DNA of 42,063 nucleotides from Bacteroidales bacterium (GTDB lineage Bacteria; Bacteroidota; Bacteroidia; Bacteroidales; Muribaculaceae): positions 1 to 42,063 of the forward strand of contig JAAVFJ010000081.1 in NCBI GenBank assembly GCA_014800845.1, given 5' to 3'. Below the pieces are notes generated by a model, which was not told where the DNA came from, did no database searches, and saw only the letters and a program-made list of their open reading frames with translations. Below, one piece after another: positions 1 through 8,561 of the stretch (position 1 is its first letter; every line of letters begins with the position of its first letter). Position numbers and translations under genes: made by a program.

Positions 1-264
1 AACCACTGATTATCAGATAATATTTTATGTATAAGCCCTGTTGTTTAAGTAGCTCTATAATCAGCTGTAACTCTGCGCGTTAGAAGTAGATCTAAAAGTT
101 TTATCGGACAGCAATATAATCCTTTAGTTCTTATTGTCAAAAACATACAGAAGGCTTATTTTAACTGCATTGGTTCCAAATCGCGGTTTTCAGTCATTTT
201 CGCTCTATTAGTTCTGTGGAAAAGCAACGGTTTTACCAAACGGAGCCCACGGACACAATTACGG
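1..264. other. non-coding flank, nothing recognised
   Basis: AT-rich stretch beyond the end of the ribosomal protein cluster. I see no credible gene, no TAnnTTTG promoter box on either strand, no tRNA-like fold and no repeat. It is probably the spacer to the next gene outside the window. Confidence 0.5.
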
Positions 265-299
265 AAAAAGGCCGCATCGCGGTGCGATGCAGCCTTTTT
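265..299 (-). terminator. intrinsic terminator after rplQ
   Basis: Two 16-base arms (265-280 and 284-299) pair with one mismatch around a 3-base loop. Read on the minus strand, the GC-rich stem (core GCATCGC/GCGATGC) runs into TTTTT. It lies 25 bases past the rplQ stop and closes the whole ribosomal protein cluster. Confidence 0.85.
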
Positions 300-324
300 A
301 TTGATATTTGCTGTTAATGCGGAT

Positions 325-810
325 TTACTCTGCAGCCTCTTCTGCCTTGGGAGCTTCAGCAGCGGGAGCTTCAGCGGCAGGAGCAGCCTTTTTAGAGCGT
401 GAACGGCGGGTGCGACCTGCCTTCTTTTCGCCCTTAGCTTCGAGCATTGCTTCGTTGAAGTCTACGAGTTCGATGAAGCACATCTCAGCGTTGTCACCAA
501 GACGGTGACCGGTCTTGAGGATGCGGGTGTAGCCACCGGGACGATTGGCAATCTTATCGGCGATAACACCGAAAAGTTCCTTAACGGCCTCCTTGTTCTG
601 AAGGTAAGAGAACACCAGGCGGCGGTTAGCCTGATCATCCTTCTTGGCACGGTTGATGATGGGCTCAGCATACATGCGGAGAGCCTTTGCCTTTGCCAGG
701 GTGGTATTGATGCGCTTGTGCATGATCAGAGAGATGGTCATGTTGGAAAGAAGCGCGCCACGATGAGCCTTTTTGCGGCTAAGGTGGTTGAATTTCTTAT
801 TGTGTCTCAT
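325..810 (-). CDS. rplQ: 50S ribosomal protein L17 (bL17)
   Basis: Large-subunit protein near the exit tunnel. The 161-residue product opens [10 protein letters not shown], typical of the family, and the conserved core covers about residues 1-125 (RTTLAKAK-type helix, RLGDNAEM). After residue 125 comes a tail, first basic (RTRRSRSKK), then a run of Ala, Glu and Pro that compact homologues such as E. coli L17 (127 residues) lack. ATG start 9 bases after rpoA. It is the last gene of the cluster, as in most bacteria, and a terminator follows. The tail accounts for the excess length and its role is unknown. Confidence 0.97.
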   Translation of the reverse strand: MRHNKKFNHLSRKKAHRGALLSNMTISLIMHKRINTTLAKAKALRMYAEPIINRAKKDDQANRRLVFSYLQNKEAVKELFGVIADKIANRPGGYTRILKTGHRLGDNAEMCFIELVDFNEAMLEAKGEKKAGRTRRSRSKKAAPAAEAPAAEAPKAEEAAE

Positions 811-819
811 GTTGAGTTG

Positions 820-1818
820 TTATTCTTTGTCTAATTTGTATTTTGAAATATCCATGCCGAAGGAGAGGTTGAGATTGGCGAGCAGGTCATCAAGCTCTGT
901 CAAGCTCTTCTTGCCGAAGTTGCGGAATTTAAGAAGGTCATTCTTATTGAAGACCACAAGTTCACCAAGAGTTTCTACCTCTGCACTCTTAAGGCAATTG
1001 AGGGCACGAACGGAAAGGTCCATGTCGCTGAGCTTGCTCTTGAGCAGCTGGCGCATGTGGAGAACCTCTTCGTCAAACTCCTCACCGCCTTCCTCAACCG
1101 GAGCTTCGAGAGTGATCTTCTCGTCGGAGAAGAGCATGAAGTGGTGGATGAGGATTTTGGCAGCCTCCTTCAGGGCATCCTGAGGTGCGATAGAGCCATC
1201 GGTTGTGACTTCGAGTGTCAGCTTCTCATAGTCGGTCTTCTGCTCTACACGGAAGTTGTCTACGCTGTATTTTACGTTGACAATAGGAGTGTAGATAGAG
1301 TCTATGGCTATGACATTGAGGTCATTGGGACCGAGCATCTCGCGGTTTTCATCGGCGGGAACCCATCCGCGACCCTTGTTGATAGTGAATTCCATCGTGA
1401 AGCCCTGTTCGGGGTCGAGACGACAGATTTCAAGATCGGGGTTGAGAACCTCGAAGCCTGTAAGCACTTTGCCTAAGTCACCGGCTGTGAACACCTCTTG
1501 GCCCGATACGGTCACTGTCGCCTTCTCAGTCTCAGTGTCCTCTACCGTCTGCTTGAAGCGCACCTTTTTGAGGTTAAGGATTATGTTAGTAACATCCTCC
1601 TTCACGCCCGGGATGGTTCCGAGCTCATGCGCTACCCCGTCGATGCGGATAGAGCAGATGGCAAAACCACCAAGTGAGGAAAGCAGGATACGGCGAAGGG
1701 CGTTGCCTATCGTCTGTCCGTAGCCGGGCTCCAGGGGCTTGAATTCGAATTTGCCGAAGGAGCTTGTTGCTTCCAGCATGATGACTTTGTCGGGTTTCTG
1801 AAATGCTAAAATAGCCAT
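820..1818 (-). CDS. rpoA: DNA-directed RNA polymerase subunit alpha
   Basis: The alpha subunit dimerises to start RNA polymerase assembly and contacts promoter DNA and activators. The 332 residues are close to the usual 329-330. The N-terminal dimerisation and assembly domain is about residues 1-230, with the signature [17 protein letters not shown] near residue 33. An acidic linker ([10 protein letters not shown]) leads to a C-terminal helix-hairpin-helix domain at about 260-320 ([19 protein letters not shown]). ATG start 16 bases after rpsD. No missing key element is visible. Confidence 0.98.
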   Translation of the reverse strand: MAILAFQKPDKVIMLEATSSFGKFEFKPLEPGYGQTIGNALRRILLSSLGGFAICSIRIDGVAHELGTIPGVKEDVTNIILNLKKVRFKQTVEDTETEKATVTVSGQEVFTAGDLGKVLTGFEVLNPDLEICRLDPEQGFTMEFTINKGRGWVPADENREMLGPNDLNVIAIDSIYTPIVNVKYSVDNFRVEQKTDYEKLTLEVTTDGSIAPQDALKEAAKILIHHFMLFSDEKITLEAPVEEGGEEFDEEVLHMRQLLKSKLSDMDLSVRALNCLKSAEVETLGELVVFNKNDLLKFRNFGKKSLTELDDLLANLNLSFGMDISKYKLDKE

Positions 1819-1834
1819 GGGTCTCTATGGATTT

Positions 1835-2440
1835 TTATTTAGAATACAACTCTACGATTAACTGCTCCTTGATGGTCTCGGGGATGTCCTCACGTGCGGG
1901 GAGATGCAGGAATTTGCCACCCTTTACGCTCTCGTCCCATTCGATCCAGGGGTACTTGCTGTGGTTGAAACCGGCGAGACAGTCAGCAATCACCTCGAGG
2001 CTCTTGCTCTTCTCGCGTACAGCAACTACATCACCGGGCTTAACCTGGTAGGAGGGAATGTTAACCACTGCACCGTTCACGGTTATGTGCTTGTGCAACA
2101 CGAGCTGACGGGCTGCCGCACGAGTGCGGGCTATGCCCAAACGGTATACTACATTGTCCAGGCGGCTCTCGAGGAGCTGAAGCAGTACCTCACCGGTGAT
2201 ACCGTGGGTGCGGGCTGAACGCTCGAACAGGTTGCGGAACTGACGCTCCAGCACACCGTAAGTGTATTTTGCTTTCTGCTTCTCTTTGAGCTGCATGCCA
2301 TACTCCGAAGTCTTGCGACGACGGTTCTGTCCATGCTGGCCGGGGGGATAATTCTTCTTGGCGAGCACCTTGTCTTCACCGAAGATTGCCTCGCCGAATT
2401 TGCGGGCTATTTTTGATTTAGGGCCTGTATATCTTGCCAT
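1835..2440 (-). CDS. rpsD: 30S ribosomal protein S4 (uS4)
   Basis: Primary 16S rRNA-binding protein of the small subunit body; in several bacteria it also represses its own operon. The 201 residues begin [17 protein letters not shown], and the S4 RNA-binding domain sits at about 95-155 ([24 protein letters not shown]). The N-terminal region has no cysteines, so this is the zinc-free form. A structured 200-base gap separates it from rpsK, unusual inside a tightly packed operon, and fits translational control by S4 itself (inference). Confidence 0.97.
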   Translation of the reverse strand: MARYTGPKSKIARKFGEAIFGEDKVLAKKNYPPGQHGQNRRRKTSEYGMQLKEKQKAKYTYGVLERQFRNLFERSARTHGITGEVLLQLLESRLDNVVYRLGIARTRAAARQLVLHKHITVNGAVVNIPSYQVKPGDVVAVREKSKSLEVIADCLAGFNHSKYPWIEWDESVKGGKFLHLPAREDIPETIKEQLIVELYSK

Positions 2441-2640
2441 TGTTTTGCTTCTTTTTAGGCGATGTCGCTTCTCGTGAAGCAGCTCATCACCCTTATGTTA
2501 AATTAAAGTCTGCACCAGTGTCGGCTTAGCGCAGCCGCGACCGCCGAGAGAAAGGGATTGAAGGAGGTCAATTCGCATTCACCGACCGGTGTTGAAGTTA
2601 ATTTGAGATGAATGTATACTCTGTCTCTTGCGTTGAGTTT
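2441..2640 (-). promoter_or_regulatory. candidate structured leader of rpsD
   Basis: A 200-base gap between rpsK and rpsD with no ORF and no TAnnTTTG promoter. On the mRNA strand, CACCGGU (2585-2591) can pair with ACUGGUG (2513-2519), enclosing a second helix UCGGC/GCCGA (2543-2547 with 2521-2525). A further hairpin, GCTTC-loop-GAAGC (2467-2480), lies 27 bases before the start codon. S4 is a known autoregulator in other bacteria; that this element binds S4 is my inference. Confidence 0.5.
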
Positions 2641-3030
2641 TTATACTCTTCTTCTCTTGGGAGGACGACATCCGTTGTGCGGAAGCGGAGTAACATCTAC
2701 GATTTCTACAACCTCGATGCCTGCGCCGTGCACTGTGCGGATAGCGCTTTCGCGACCGTTGCCGGGACCTTTAACATAAGCTTTCACCTTGCGGAGACCC
2801 AGATCGTGGGCTACCTTGGCGCAATCCTGTGCTGCCATCTGGGCTGCGTAGGGTGTGTTCTTCTTGCTGCCACGGAAACCCATCTTGCCGGCTGAAGACC
2901 AGGAGATAACCTGACCCTCGCTGTTGGCCAGACACACGATGATGTTGTTGAAAGAGGAGTGAACGTGAAGCTGACCCATTGCGTCAACTTTAACATTTCT
3001 CTTCTTTGCTGCGACTGTCTTTTTTGCCAT
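2641..3030 (-). CDS. rpsK: 30S ribosomal protein S11 (uS11)
   Basis: Small-subunit platform protein next to the mRNA exit. The 129 residues match the family length, with the conserved stretches [24 protein letters not shown] and the C-terminal [18 protein letters not shown] start 9 bases after the rpsM stop; rpsM and rpsK are translated together. The 200-base gap to rpsD downstream is the only departure from a compact layout. Confidence 0.97.
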   Translation of the reverse strand: MAKKTVAAKKRNVKVDAMGQLHVHSSFNNIIVCLANSEGQVISWSSAGKMGFRGSKKNTPYAAQMAAQDCAKVAHDLGLRKVKAYVKGPGNGRESAIRTVHGAGIEVVEIVDVTPLPHNGCRPPKRRRV

Positions 3031-3039
3031 ACTTTAATT

Positions 3040-3420
3040 TTATTTAGTAGCTTTCTTTTTGTTGGCGACTGTTTTCTTGCGGCCCTTGCGGGTGCGTGCG
3101 TTGTTCTTGGTGCTCTGACCACGCACGGGCAGACCGATACGGTGACGGATACCACGGTAGCAACCGATGTCCATCAGGCGCTTGATGTTCAGCTGGATTT
3201 CGCTGCGGAGGTCACCCTCTACTTTGTAGCCTGCTGAAATTACTTCACGTACAGCGGCGGCCTGATCGTCAGTCCAATCCTGTACCTTGATGTCTTTGTC
3301 TACTCCGGCTTTTGCCAGAATGCTGTTGGCGGCGCTGCGGCCTATGCCATAGATGTAAGTGAGGGCGATTTCGCCTCGTTTGTTTTGCGGCAAGTCTACG
3401 CCGACAATTCTTACTGCCAT
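3040..3420 (-). CDS. rpsM: 30S ribosomal protein S13 (uS13)
   Basis: Small-subunit head protein contacting the P-site tRNA and forming a bridge to the large subunit. The 126 residues start [20 protein letters not shown] and contain the helix-hairpin-helix motif ([14 protein letters not shown]) and the conserved [13 protein letters not shown] segment followed by a Lys/Arg-rich tail. It is first in the promoter-proximal unit rpsM-rpsK-rpsD-rpoA-rplQ: a 300-base gap and a promoter candidate lie directly upstream. Confidence 0.97.
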   Translation of the reverse strand: MAVRIVGVDLPQNKRGEIALTYIYGIGRSAANSILAKAGVDKDIKVQDWTDDQAAAVREVISAGYKVEGDLRSEIQLNIKRLMDIGCYRGIRHRIGLPVRGQSTKNNARTRKGRKKTVANKKKATK

Positions 3421-3720
3421 ATTACTTTTTGGTTCTTCGAAATTTGCGCAAAATTAATAAATCTCAGCCACTTATCAGCAATCATTTTGATTGGCAGAAT
3501 AGCATTTAAAACCGTTATCGGCACGTTGCCATCTGCAAATTCACAGAATCATCATTGATTTCCGTAGATAAAAAACACAGAAACCAATCAACATCCTGCA
3601 ATTTTCAAACAAGCAGCTATCATCCCCTTCAGAAAGTCTAAAAATTCCATCTAAGGCAGAATTAGCTCTTTTTAAGGTTTTTTAAGATTCTTTCTGATTT
3701 GCTTCGGGGGATGCGACTCA
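3421..3720. other. 300-base gap between rpmJ and rpsM
   Basis: AT-rich spacer without a credible ORF. It holds the promoter candidate for rpsM at its rpsM-proximal end. I see no clear terminator after rpmJ, only T- and A-rich runs with weak pairing around 3660-3690. Confidence 0.5.
3449..3481 (-). promoter_or_regulatory. promoter candidate for rpsM
   Basis: The minus strand reads TAATTTTG at 3456-3449, matching the Bacteroidetes -7 box TAnnTTTG. TTG lies 22 bases upstream (3481-3479), slightly longer than the 20-base spacing seen at other promoters here. The implied 5' UTR is only about 20-25 bases. Confidence 0.5.
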
Positions 3721-3837
3721 TCAACCCTGACGCTGTTTGTATTTGGGATTCTTTTTGTTGATTACGTAAAGGCGACCCTTGCGACGCACGATTTTGCTGT
3801 CGGGAGTGCGCTTTTTAACTGAAGCTCTTACTTTCAT
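3721..3837 (-). CDS. rpmJ: 50S ribosomal protein L36 (bL36), zinc-free form
   Basis: A 38-residue protein beginning [15 protein letters not shown] and ending NPKYKQRQG, so the identity is clear despite its size. The classical form binds zinc through three Cys and one His. Here all four positions are replaced (Thr, Ser, Asn, Tyr) and the protein has no cysteine. Cys-depleted L36 is common in Bacteroidetes from what I know of the family; loss of the last cysteine is seen directly here. It sits 39 bases after infA and ends in TGA. Confidence 0.95.
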   Translation of the reverse strand: MKVRASVKKRTPDSKIVRRKGRLYVINKKNPKYKQRQG

Positions 3838-3876
3838 GTCAGTAGTTGTTGTGTCTTATTTGGTGAATTTGTTTGT

Positions 3877-4095
3877 TTACTTGTAGCGGAAGGAGATGCG
3901 ACCCTTTGACAGATCGTAGGGTGACATTTCCACTCTCACCTTATCGCCGGGAAGAATCTTGATGTAGTGCATACGCATCTTTCCGGAGATGTGAGCCGTA
4001 ATCTCGTGGCCATTTTCAAGCTCCACTTTGAACATTGCGTTGCTAAGTGCCTCGAGGATTACGCCATCTATTTCTATTGCTGCCTGTTTTGCCAT
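3877..4095 (-). CDS. infA: translation initiation factor IF-1
   Basis: Small OB-fold factor that occupies the A site during 30S initiation. The 72 residues show the family pattern: [33 protein letters not shown], and the C-terminal [18 protein letters not shown] start 31 bases after map, with rpmJ following. The map-infA-rpmJ order is the usual one. Confidence 0.98.
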   Translation of the reverse strand: MAKQAAIEIDGVILEALSNAMFKVELENGHEITAHISGKMRMHYIKILPGDKVRVEMSPYDLSKGRISFRYK

Positions 4096-4126
4096 TACCT
4101 TGTAGTCTATTTCTGATATTTACTTG

Positions 4127-4954
4127 TTACACTTGAGTGCTGATTTCAGTTTCGCCCCTTACAATCATCGGGTCTACGCCGTTAGCCTCGAGGGCCGCCT
4201 CGATGTAGTCGAATGTTGTAAGGATTCTGGTCTCATCATTCTCGAAGCAGATTGTGTGCTCGAAGTGAGCGGAAGGCTTTCTGTCGCGGGTGCGCGTCTG
4301 CCAGCCATCCTGACTCATCACGATGTTTTTGCTTCCGAGATTAATCATAGGTTCGATGCAGATACACATACCGTTGCGAAGCACAGGACCCGTGCCGCGG
4401 CGGCCATAGTTTGACACTTCGGGGTCTTCATGCATCTTTTTGCCTATGCCGTGACCGCAGAATTCGCGCACTACGCTGTAGCCACGCTTCTCGCAGTAAG
4501 TCTGCACGGCATTTGACACATCGCCCACCCTGCGACCTACCACAGCAGCCTCAATACCTTTGTAGAGGCTCTCCTTGGTGGTGCGCAAAAGCGCCATGAC
4601 CTTTTCATCTACATTACCCACGGGGAAGGTGTAGCACATATCACTGTGGTAGCCGTTGAGCTCAGCCACGATGTCTGTGCCTATGATGTCACCGTCTCTG
4701 AGCGTGTAAGCGCTGGGGAAACCGTGAACCACCGTCTCGTTGACCTCAATGCAAAGTGTACCCGGGAAACCTCCGTAACCGAGGCACGCGGGGGTGCCTC
4801 CGTTGTCGCAGATATATTCTCGGGCAATAGTGTCCAGACGCTGTGTAGTGACCCCGGGGGCAACCCATTTGGCTACCTCGCCGAGAGCCTGGCTCGCCAG
4901 TGTGGAGGCAGCCTGCATCTTAACTATTTCCTCTGATGTTTTGAGTGAAATCAT
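4127..4954 (-). CDS. map: methionine aminopeptidase, type I
   Basis: Removes the initiator methionine from nascent proteins at the ribosome exit. A product of 275 residues opens MISLKTSEEI; an upstream TTG at 4972 would add six residues, but the ATG fits family N termini better. The five metal ligands are present: Asp94 (GTDIVAEL), Asp105 (HSDMCY), His168 (CGHGIG), Glu201 (IEPM) and Glu232 (FEHT). Residues after about 255 are an extra tail. The gene lies between secY and infA, the usual place, after a 125-base gap with a hairpin. Confidence 0.96.
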   Translation of the reverse strand: MISLKTSEEIVKMQAASTLASQALGEVAKWVAPGVTTQRLDTIAREYICDNGGTPACLGYGGFPGTLCIEVNETVVHGFPSAYTLRDGDIIGTDIVAELNGYHSDMCYTFPVGNVDEKVMALLRTTKESLYKGIEAAVVGRRVGDVSNAVQTYCEKRGYSVVREFCGHGIGKKMHEDPEVSNYGRRGTGPVLRNGMCICIEPMINLGSKNIVMSQDGWQTRTRDRKPSAHFEHTICFENDETRILTTFDYIEAALEANGVDPMIVRGETEISTQV

Positions 4955-4978
4955 TCTGTAACGTATAATCAAGTAATT

Positions 4979-5020
4979 AGAACCGTCGGCCCGGACATTT
5001 CTGTCTGCGGCCGATGGCTC
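4979..5020 (-). promoter_or_regulatory. hairpin between secY and map
   Basis: Arms CCGTCGGCC (4982-4990) and GGCCGATGG (5008-5016) pair with one mismatch, extended outward by partial AGA/TCT pairing, with an inner GACA/TGTC helix and a 4-base loop. No T run follows on the minus strand, so it is not a standard intrinsic terminator. It may be an RNA-processing or stability element. Confidence 0.45.
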
Positions 5021-5079
5021 TAAATTTATCAGTTTTCAGTTATTTCCGTGCTGTGAATCATTTATGATTAGTTTCACGC

Positions 5080-6426
5080 TTAGAAAGCACTGCTACCGGT
5101 AGTGCGACCCTTGATGCGGCCATCCTTCATCAGTCCGTCGTAGTGACGCATGAGCAGGTGACCCTCTACGATGCGCAGAGTATCAAGAATTACACCCACA
5201 AGAATGAGAAGCGATGTGCCACCGAAGAATTGCGCGAATGCACGGTTAAGACCGCAGATGTAAGCAATTGCAGGGAGGATGGCCACGATGCCGAGGAAGA
5301 TCGATCCGGGCAGGGTGATGCGGCTCATTATCGTATCCAGGTATTCAATAGTCGGTTTGCCGGGTTTCACGCCGGGGATGAAGCCATTGTTGCGCTTCAG
5401 GTCTTCAGCCATCTGTGCGGGGCGCACGGTGATAGCGGTGTAGAAGTAAGTGAAGGCTACGATGAGCAGGAAGTAGATGAAATTGTACCAGAAGCCGTAC
5501 ATGTCGGTGAGCGCACCCCAGAAACCGGGACCATCGGTCTTGAAGCCGGCCAGAGTCACGGGGATGAACATCAGTGCCTGAGCAAAGATGATAGGCATTA
5601 CGCCTGCTGCGTTAACCTTCAAGGGGATGTACTGACGGGCACCACCATACTGCTTGTTGCCGACGATGCGCTTTGCATACTGCACAGGCACTTTGCGAGT
5701 ACCCTGCACGAGAAGCACTGCACCGGCGATTACAGCCAGCAGGATGACGATTTCAATCAGGAACATTACCAGACCACCGCCGGCTGAGTTGAGCAGGCGT
5801 GAGCTGAACTCCTGAATGAATGCTTCCGGGAGACGGGCTATGATACCGATCAAGATGATGAATGAGATACCATTGCCTATACCCTTCTGGTCAATTCTCT
5901 CGCCGAGCCACATGATGAACATGGAGCCTGCGGCAAGGATTATGGTCATGAATGCTATGTTCAGGCCGCCGATTGAATCAGCTGCTGACAATGCACCGGC
6001 AGCTCCGATCTGCACGCGCAGGTTTACCAGATAAGCCGGTGCCTGCAGAAGCAGTATCACTACTGTGAGCCAACGAGTGTATTGGTTCAGCTTCATGCGT
6101 CCGCTCTCACCCTCACGCTGCATTTTCTGGAATGAGGGGAGCACCATGCCCAGAAGCTGTATCACGATGGATGCAGTGATGTAAGGCATGATACCGAGGG
6201 CGAATATTGACGCCTGAGAGAATGCACCGCCGGAGAACATGTCGAGAAGCTGCATCAAGCCTGAGGAAGAAAACTCCTTGAGCTTGGTCAGATCCTCGGG
6301 GTTGATGCCGGGGAGCACTACATAGCATCCGAAGCGGTAGATTATCACAAGCAGCAGGGTGATTCCTATGCGCTTGCGAAGCTCATCTACGCTCCAAATG
6401 TTTTTTACTGTTTTAACAAATCCCAT
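5080..6426 (-). CDS. secY: preprotein translocase subunit SecY
   Basis: Channel-forming subunit of the Sec translocon in the inner membrane. The 448 residues contain about ten hydrophobic membrane segments; the first follows SVDELRKRIGITLLLVIIYR. Family signatures include the plug-region segment GLMQLLDMFSGGAFSQASIFALGI (abbreviated by position, residues 57-80), GERIDQKGIGNGIS, and the cytosolic loop KRIVGNKQYGG. The C terminus GRIKGRTTG is typical. ATG start 9 bases after rplO, so it is coupled to the spc genes. Length and order are normal. Confidence 0.98.
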   Translation of the reverse strand: MGFVKTVKNIWSVDELRKRIGITLLLVIIYRFGCYVVLPGINPEDLTKLKEFSSSGLMQLLDMFSGGAFSQASIFALGIMPYITASIVIQLLGMVLPSFQKMQREGESGRMKLNQYTRWLTVVILLLQAPAYLVNLRVQIGAAGALSAADSIGGLNIAFMTIILAAGSMFIMWLGERIDQKGIGNGISFIILIGIIARLPEAFIQEFSSRLLNSAGGGLVMFLIEIVILLAVIAGAVLLVQGTRKVPVQYAKRIVGNKQYGGARQYIPLKVNAAGVMPIIFAQALMFIPVTLAGFKTDGPGFWGALTDMYGFWYNFIYFLLIVAFTYFYTAITVRPAQMAEDLKRNNGFIPGVKPGKPTIEYLDTIMSRITLPGSIFLGIVAILPAIAYICGLNRAFAQFFGGTSLLILVGVILDTLRIVEGHLLMRHYDGLMKDGRIKGRTTGSSAF

Positions 6427-6435
6427 TGTGCTTAA

Positions 6436-6888
6436 TTATTTTTTGATTACAGTGCCACCTGCGGCAGTGATAGCCTCTTCAGCCTTCTTTGAGAATGCGT
6501 TGGCTTCGACCTCTACAGCTTTGGTGATAGTACCATTGCCGAGGATCTTAACCAAAGCGTTCTTTGAAACGAGGCCGGCGGCGAGCAGGTCAGCTACTGT
6601 AATCTTTGCCAGGTTCTTGGCCTGAGCAAGTTCTTCGAGCACATTGAGATTGATGGCTTTGTACTCAACACGGTTTATGTTCTTAAAGCCAAATTTGGGC
6701 ACACGGCGCTGAAGAGGCATCTGACCACCTTCGAAACCTACCTTGTGCTTGTAACCGGAGCGAGACTTAGCACCCTTGTGACCGCGGGTAGAAGTACCGC
6801 CATAACCGCTGCCGGGACCACGGCCGATGCGCTTGCAGCTCTTGTTAGAGCCTACTGCCGGCTGAAGATTATTGAGTTCGAATTTCAT
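6436..6888 (-). CDS. rplO: 50S ribosomal protein L15 (uL15)
   Basis: Large-subunit protein needed late in 50S assembly. The 150 residues begin [20 protein letters not shown], followed by the Gly/Arg-rich extension ([19 protein letters not shown]) that threads into 23S rRNA, and a C-terminal globular domain. ATG start 15 bases after rpmD; secY follows 9 bases later. Confidence 0.97.
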   Translation of the reverse strand: MKFELNNLQPAVGSNKSCKRIGRGPGSGYGGTSTRGHKGAKSRSGYKHKVGFEGGQMPLQRRVPKFGFKNINRVEYKAINLNVLEELAQAKNLAKITVADLLAAGLVSKNALVKILGNGTITKAVEVEANAFSKKAEEAITAAGGTVIKK

Positions 6889-6903
6889 TGTAGTGTGTGT
6901 GCT

Positions 6904-7083
6904 TTATGCTTCAGTCACTTCTACGAGGTGACGGACGCGGTTAATCATTCCCCGGATGCAGGGGTTGTCTTCGTGCTCCACAGTGTGGTTCATCTTGTGC
7001 AGACCCAGTGCGTCGAGAGTATCCTTCTGCACGTGAGGGCAGTTGATACGGCTCTTTATCTGCTTTATTATCAGTTTTGCCAT
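6904..7083 (-). CDS. rpmD: 50S ribosomal protein L30 (uL30)
   Basis: A 59-residue protein encoded between rpsE and rplO, where L30 is expected. It begins MAKLIIKQIKSRINCP and contains DTLDALGLHKMNHTV and RGMINRVRHLVEV, the typical L30 pattern. ATG start 14 bases after rpsE, TAA stop 15 bases before rplO. It is short enough to be missed by length-filtered gene calling. Confidence 0.95.
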   Translation of the reverse strand: MAKLIIKQIKSRINCPHVQKDTLDALGLHKMNHTVEHEDNPCIRGMINRVRHLVEVTEA

Positions 7084-7097
7084 TTCTGTATTGGGGA

Positions 7098-7619
7098 TTA
7101 TTTACCGTTAAACACTTTGGCTACGTTCACACCACGGTTGTGAGCTACCTGGGCGGGTGAGCGCATTTCGCCAAGAGCGGCGATAGTAGCCTTCACAAGG
7201 TTGTGGGGGTTAGATGAACCCTTGCTCTTAGCCAGAATATCGGTGATACCTACACTCTCAAGCACAGCACGCATAGCGCCACCTGCCTTAACACCGGTAC
7301 CGGTAGAAGCGGGCTTCAGGAAGATGCGGCTGCCGCCGAACTTAGCTGCCTGTTCGTGAGGAATAGTGCCTTTGTGGATGGGCACACGGATGAGGTTCTT
7401 CTTAGCAGCCTCTACACCCTTGGCGATAGCTGCGGTAACCTCGTTGGCCTTACCCAGACCCCAACCGATAACACCGTCCTCGTTACCTACTACTACGATT
7501 GCGGCGAAAGTGAACGCGCGGCCACCTTTGGTGACCTTGGTTACACGGTTGATGGCTACCAGGCGGTCTTTTAATTCGAGATCATTAGTAGATTTTACTC
7601 TATAAGTCTTTGTTGCCAT
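7098..7619 (-). CDS. rpsE: 30S ribosomal protein S5 (uS5)
   Basis: Small-subunit protein important for decoding accuracy and mRNA unwinding. The 173 residues hold a double-stranded RNA-binding-like N domain ([19 protein letters not shown]) and a C-terminal domain with [13 protein letters not shown] and [19 protein letters not shown]. The loop that contacts spectinomycin (VTKGGR) is intact. ATG start 8 bases after rplR, in the usual rplR-rpsE-rpmD order. Confidence 0.97.
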   Translation of the reverse strand: MATKTYRVKSTNDLELKDRLVAINRVTKVTKGGRAFTFAAIVVVGNEDGVIGWGLGKANEVTAAIAKGVEAAKKNLIRVPIHKGTIPHEQAAKFGGSRIFLKPASTGTGVKAGGAMRAVLESVGITDILAKSKGSSNPHNLVKATIAALGEMRSPAQVAHNRGVNVAKVFNGK

Positions 7620-7627
7620 GATTCTTG

Positions 7628-7969
7628 TTAAAATTTAAGACCGGCCTTGCGGGCAGCATCGGCCAGAGATTTTACACGTCCGTGGAAAAGATAACCGTTG
7701 CGGTCGAACACCACTTCGGTGATGCCCATCTCGAGGGCCTTCTTAGCGGCGGCTTCGCCTACCTTAGCGGCGACTTCCACCTTGGTGCCATCGGTGATAC
7801 CCTTTGAGCTGGCGGCACACAGAGTTTTGCCTGCCAGGTCATCAATGAGCTGCACATAGATGGCCTTGTTTGAGCGGAACACGCTCATGCGGGGACGCTG
7901 CGCGGTGCCGCTGATGCGACCGCGTATGCGAGCCTTGATTTTGTTTCTTCTATCTATCTTGGATACCAT
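7628..7969 (-). CDS. rplR: 50S ribosomal protein L18 (uL18)
   Basis: 5S rRNA-binding protein of the central protuberance. The 113 residues run from a basic N terminus ([24 protein letters not shown]) through [15 protein letters not shown] to [20 protein letters not shown], all family hallmarks. ATG start 22 bases after rplF; rpsE follows 8 bases later. Confidence 0.97.
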   Translation of the reverse strand: MVSKIDRRNKIKARIRGRISGTAQRPRMSVFRSNKAIYVQLIDDLAGKTLCAASSKGITDGTKVEVAAKVGEAAAKKALEMGITEVVFDRNGYLFHGRVKSLADAARKAGLKF

Positions 7970-7991
7970 TTTTCTTATGCGGGATTAATGA

Positions 7992-8546
7992 TTACTTGGC
8001 ATTAGCTGACTTACCGCTCTTACGACGGATAACCTCGCCAACGAATTTAATACCTTTACCCTTGTAAGGTTCGGGCTTGCGAAGTGAGCGAATCTTTGCA
8101 CACACCTGGCCGAGGAGCTGCTTGTCGGCGCTCTCAAGGATGATCAGGGGGTTCTTGTTACGTTCACTCTTTGCCTCGAGCTTAATCTCCTTGGGCATCT
8201 TGATATAGATAGCGTGAGAGAAACCGAGAGCGAGCTCAAGCACCTGGCCGGTAGCTGTAGCGCGATAACCTACGCCTACGAGCTCCATCTCCTTCTTGTA
8301 ACCTTCGCTTACACCTACCACCATGTTGTGGATCAGAGCGCGATAGAGGCCGTGCATGGCGCGGTGTTCGCGGTCGTCGCTGGGACGGGTCACATGAACG
8401 TGGCCATCTTCGATTTCTACTTTGATATCGGGATGTACTGTCTGCTGAAGTTCTCCCTTAGGACCTTTTACTGTTACAGTGTTGTCCTTTACCTGTACGG
8501 TTACGCCGGCAGGTATAGCGATGGGTGATTTACCAATTCTTGACAT
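7992..8546 (-). CDS. rplF: 50S ribosomal protein L6 (uL6)
   Basis: Large-subunit protein near the factor-binding site. The 184 residues contain two L6 repeats; it opens MSRIGKSPIAIPAGV and ends with the RNA-binding segment PEPYKGKGIKFVGEVIRRKSGK. Unusually for this organism the start codon is preceded by a full Shine-Dalgarno sequence (AAGGAGGT) with 6 bases of spacing. ATG start 15 bases after rpsH. Confidence 0.97.
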   Translation of the reverse strand: MSRIGKSPIAIPAGVTVQVKDNTVTVKGPKGELQQTVHPDIKVEIEDGHVHVTRPSDDREHRAMHGLYRALIHNMVVGVSEGYKKEMELVGVGYRATATGQVLELALGFSHAIYIKMPKEIKLEAKSERNKNPLIILESADKQLLGQVCAKIRSLRKPEPYKGKGIKFVGEVIRRKSGKSANAK

Positions 8547-8552
8547 CTTGAT

Positions 8553-8560
8553 ACCTCCTT
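8553..8560 (-). promoter_or_regulatory. strong Shine-Dalgarno site of rplF
   Basis: The minus strand reads AAGGAGGT, fully complementary to the anti-SD core of 16S rRNA, 6 bases before the rplF ATG. Bacteroidetes genes rarely carry such sites, and the other starts I checked in this window have A-rich leaders instead, so this one stands out. Confidence 0.7.
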
Positions 8561-8561
8561 T

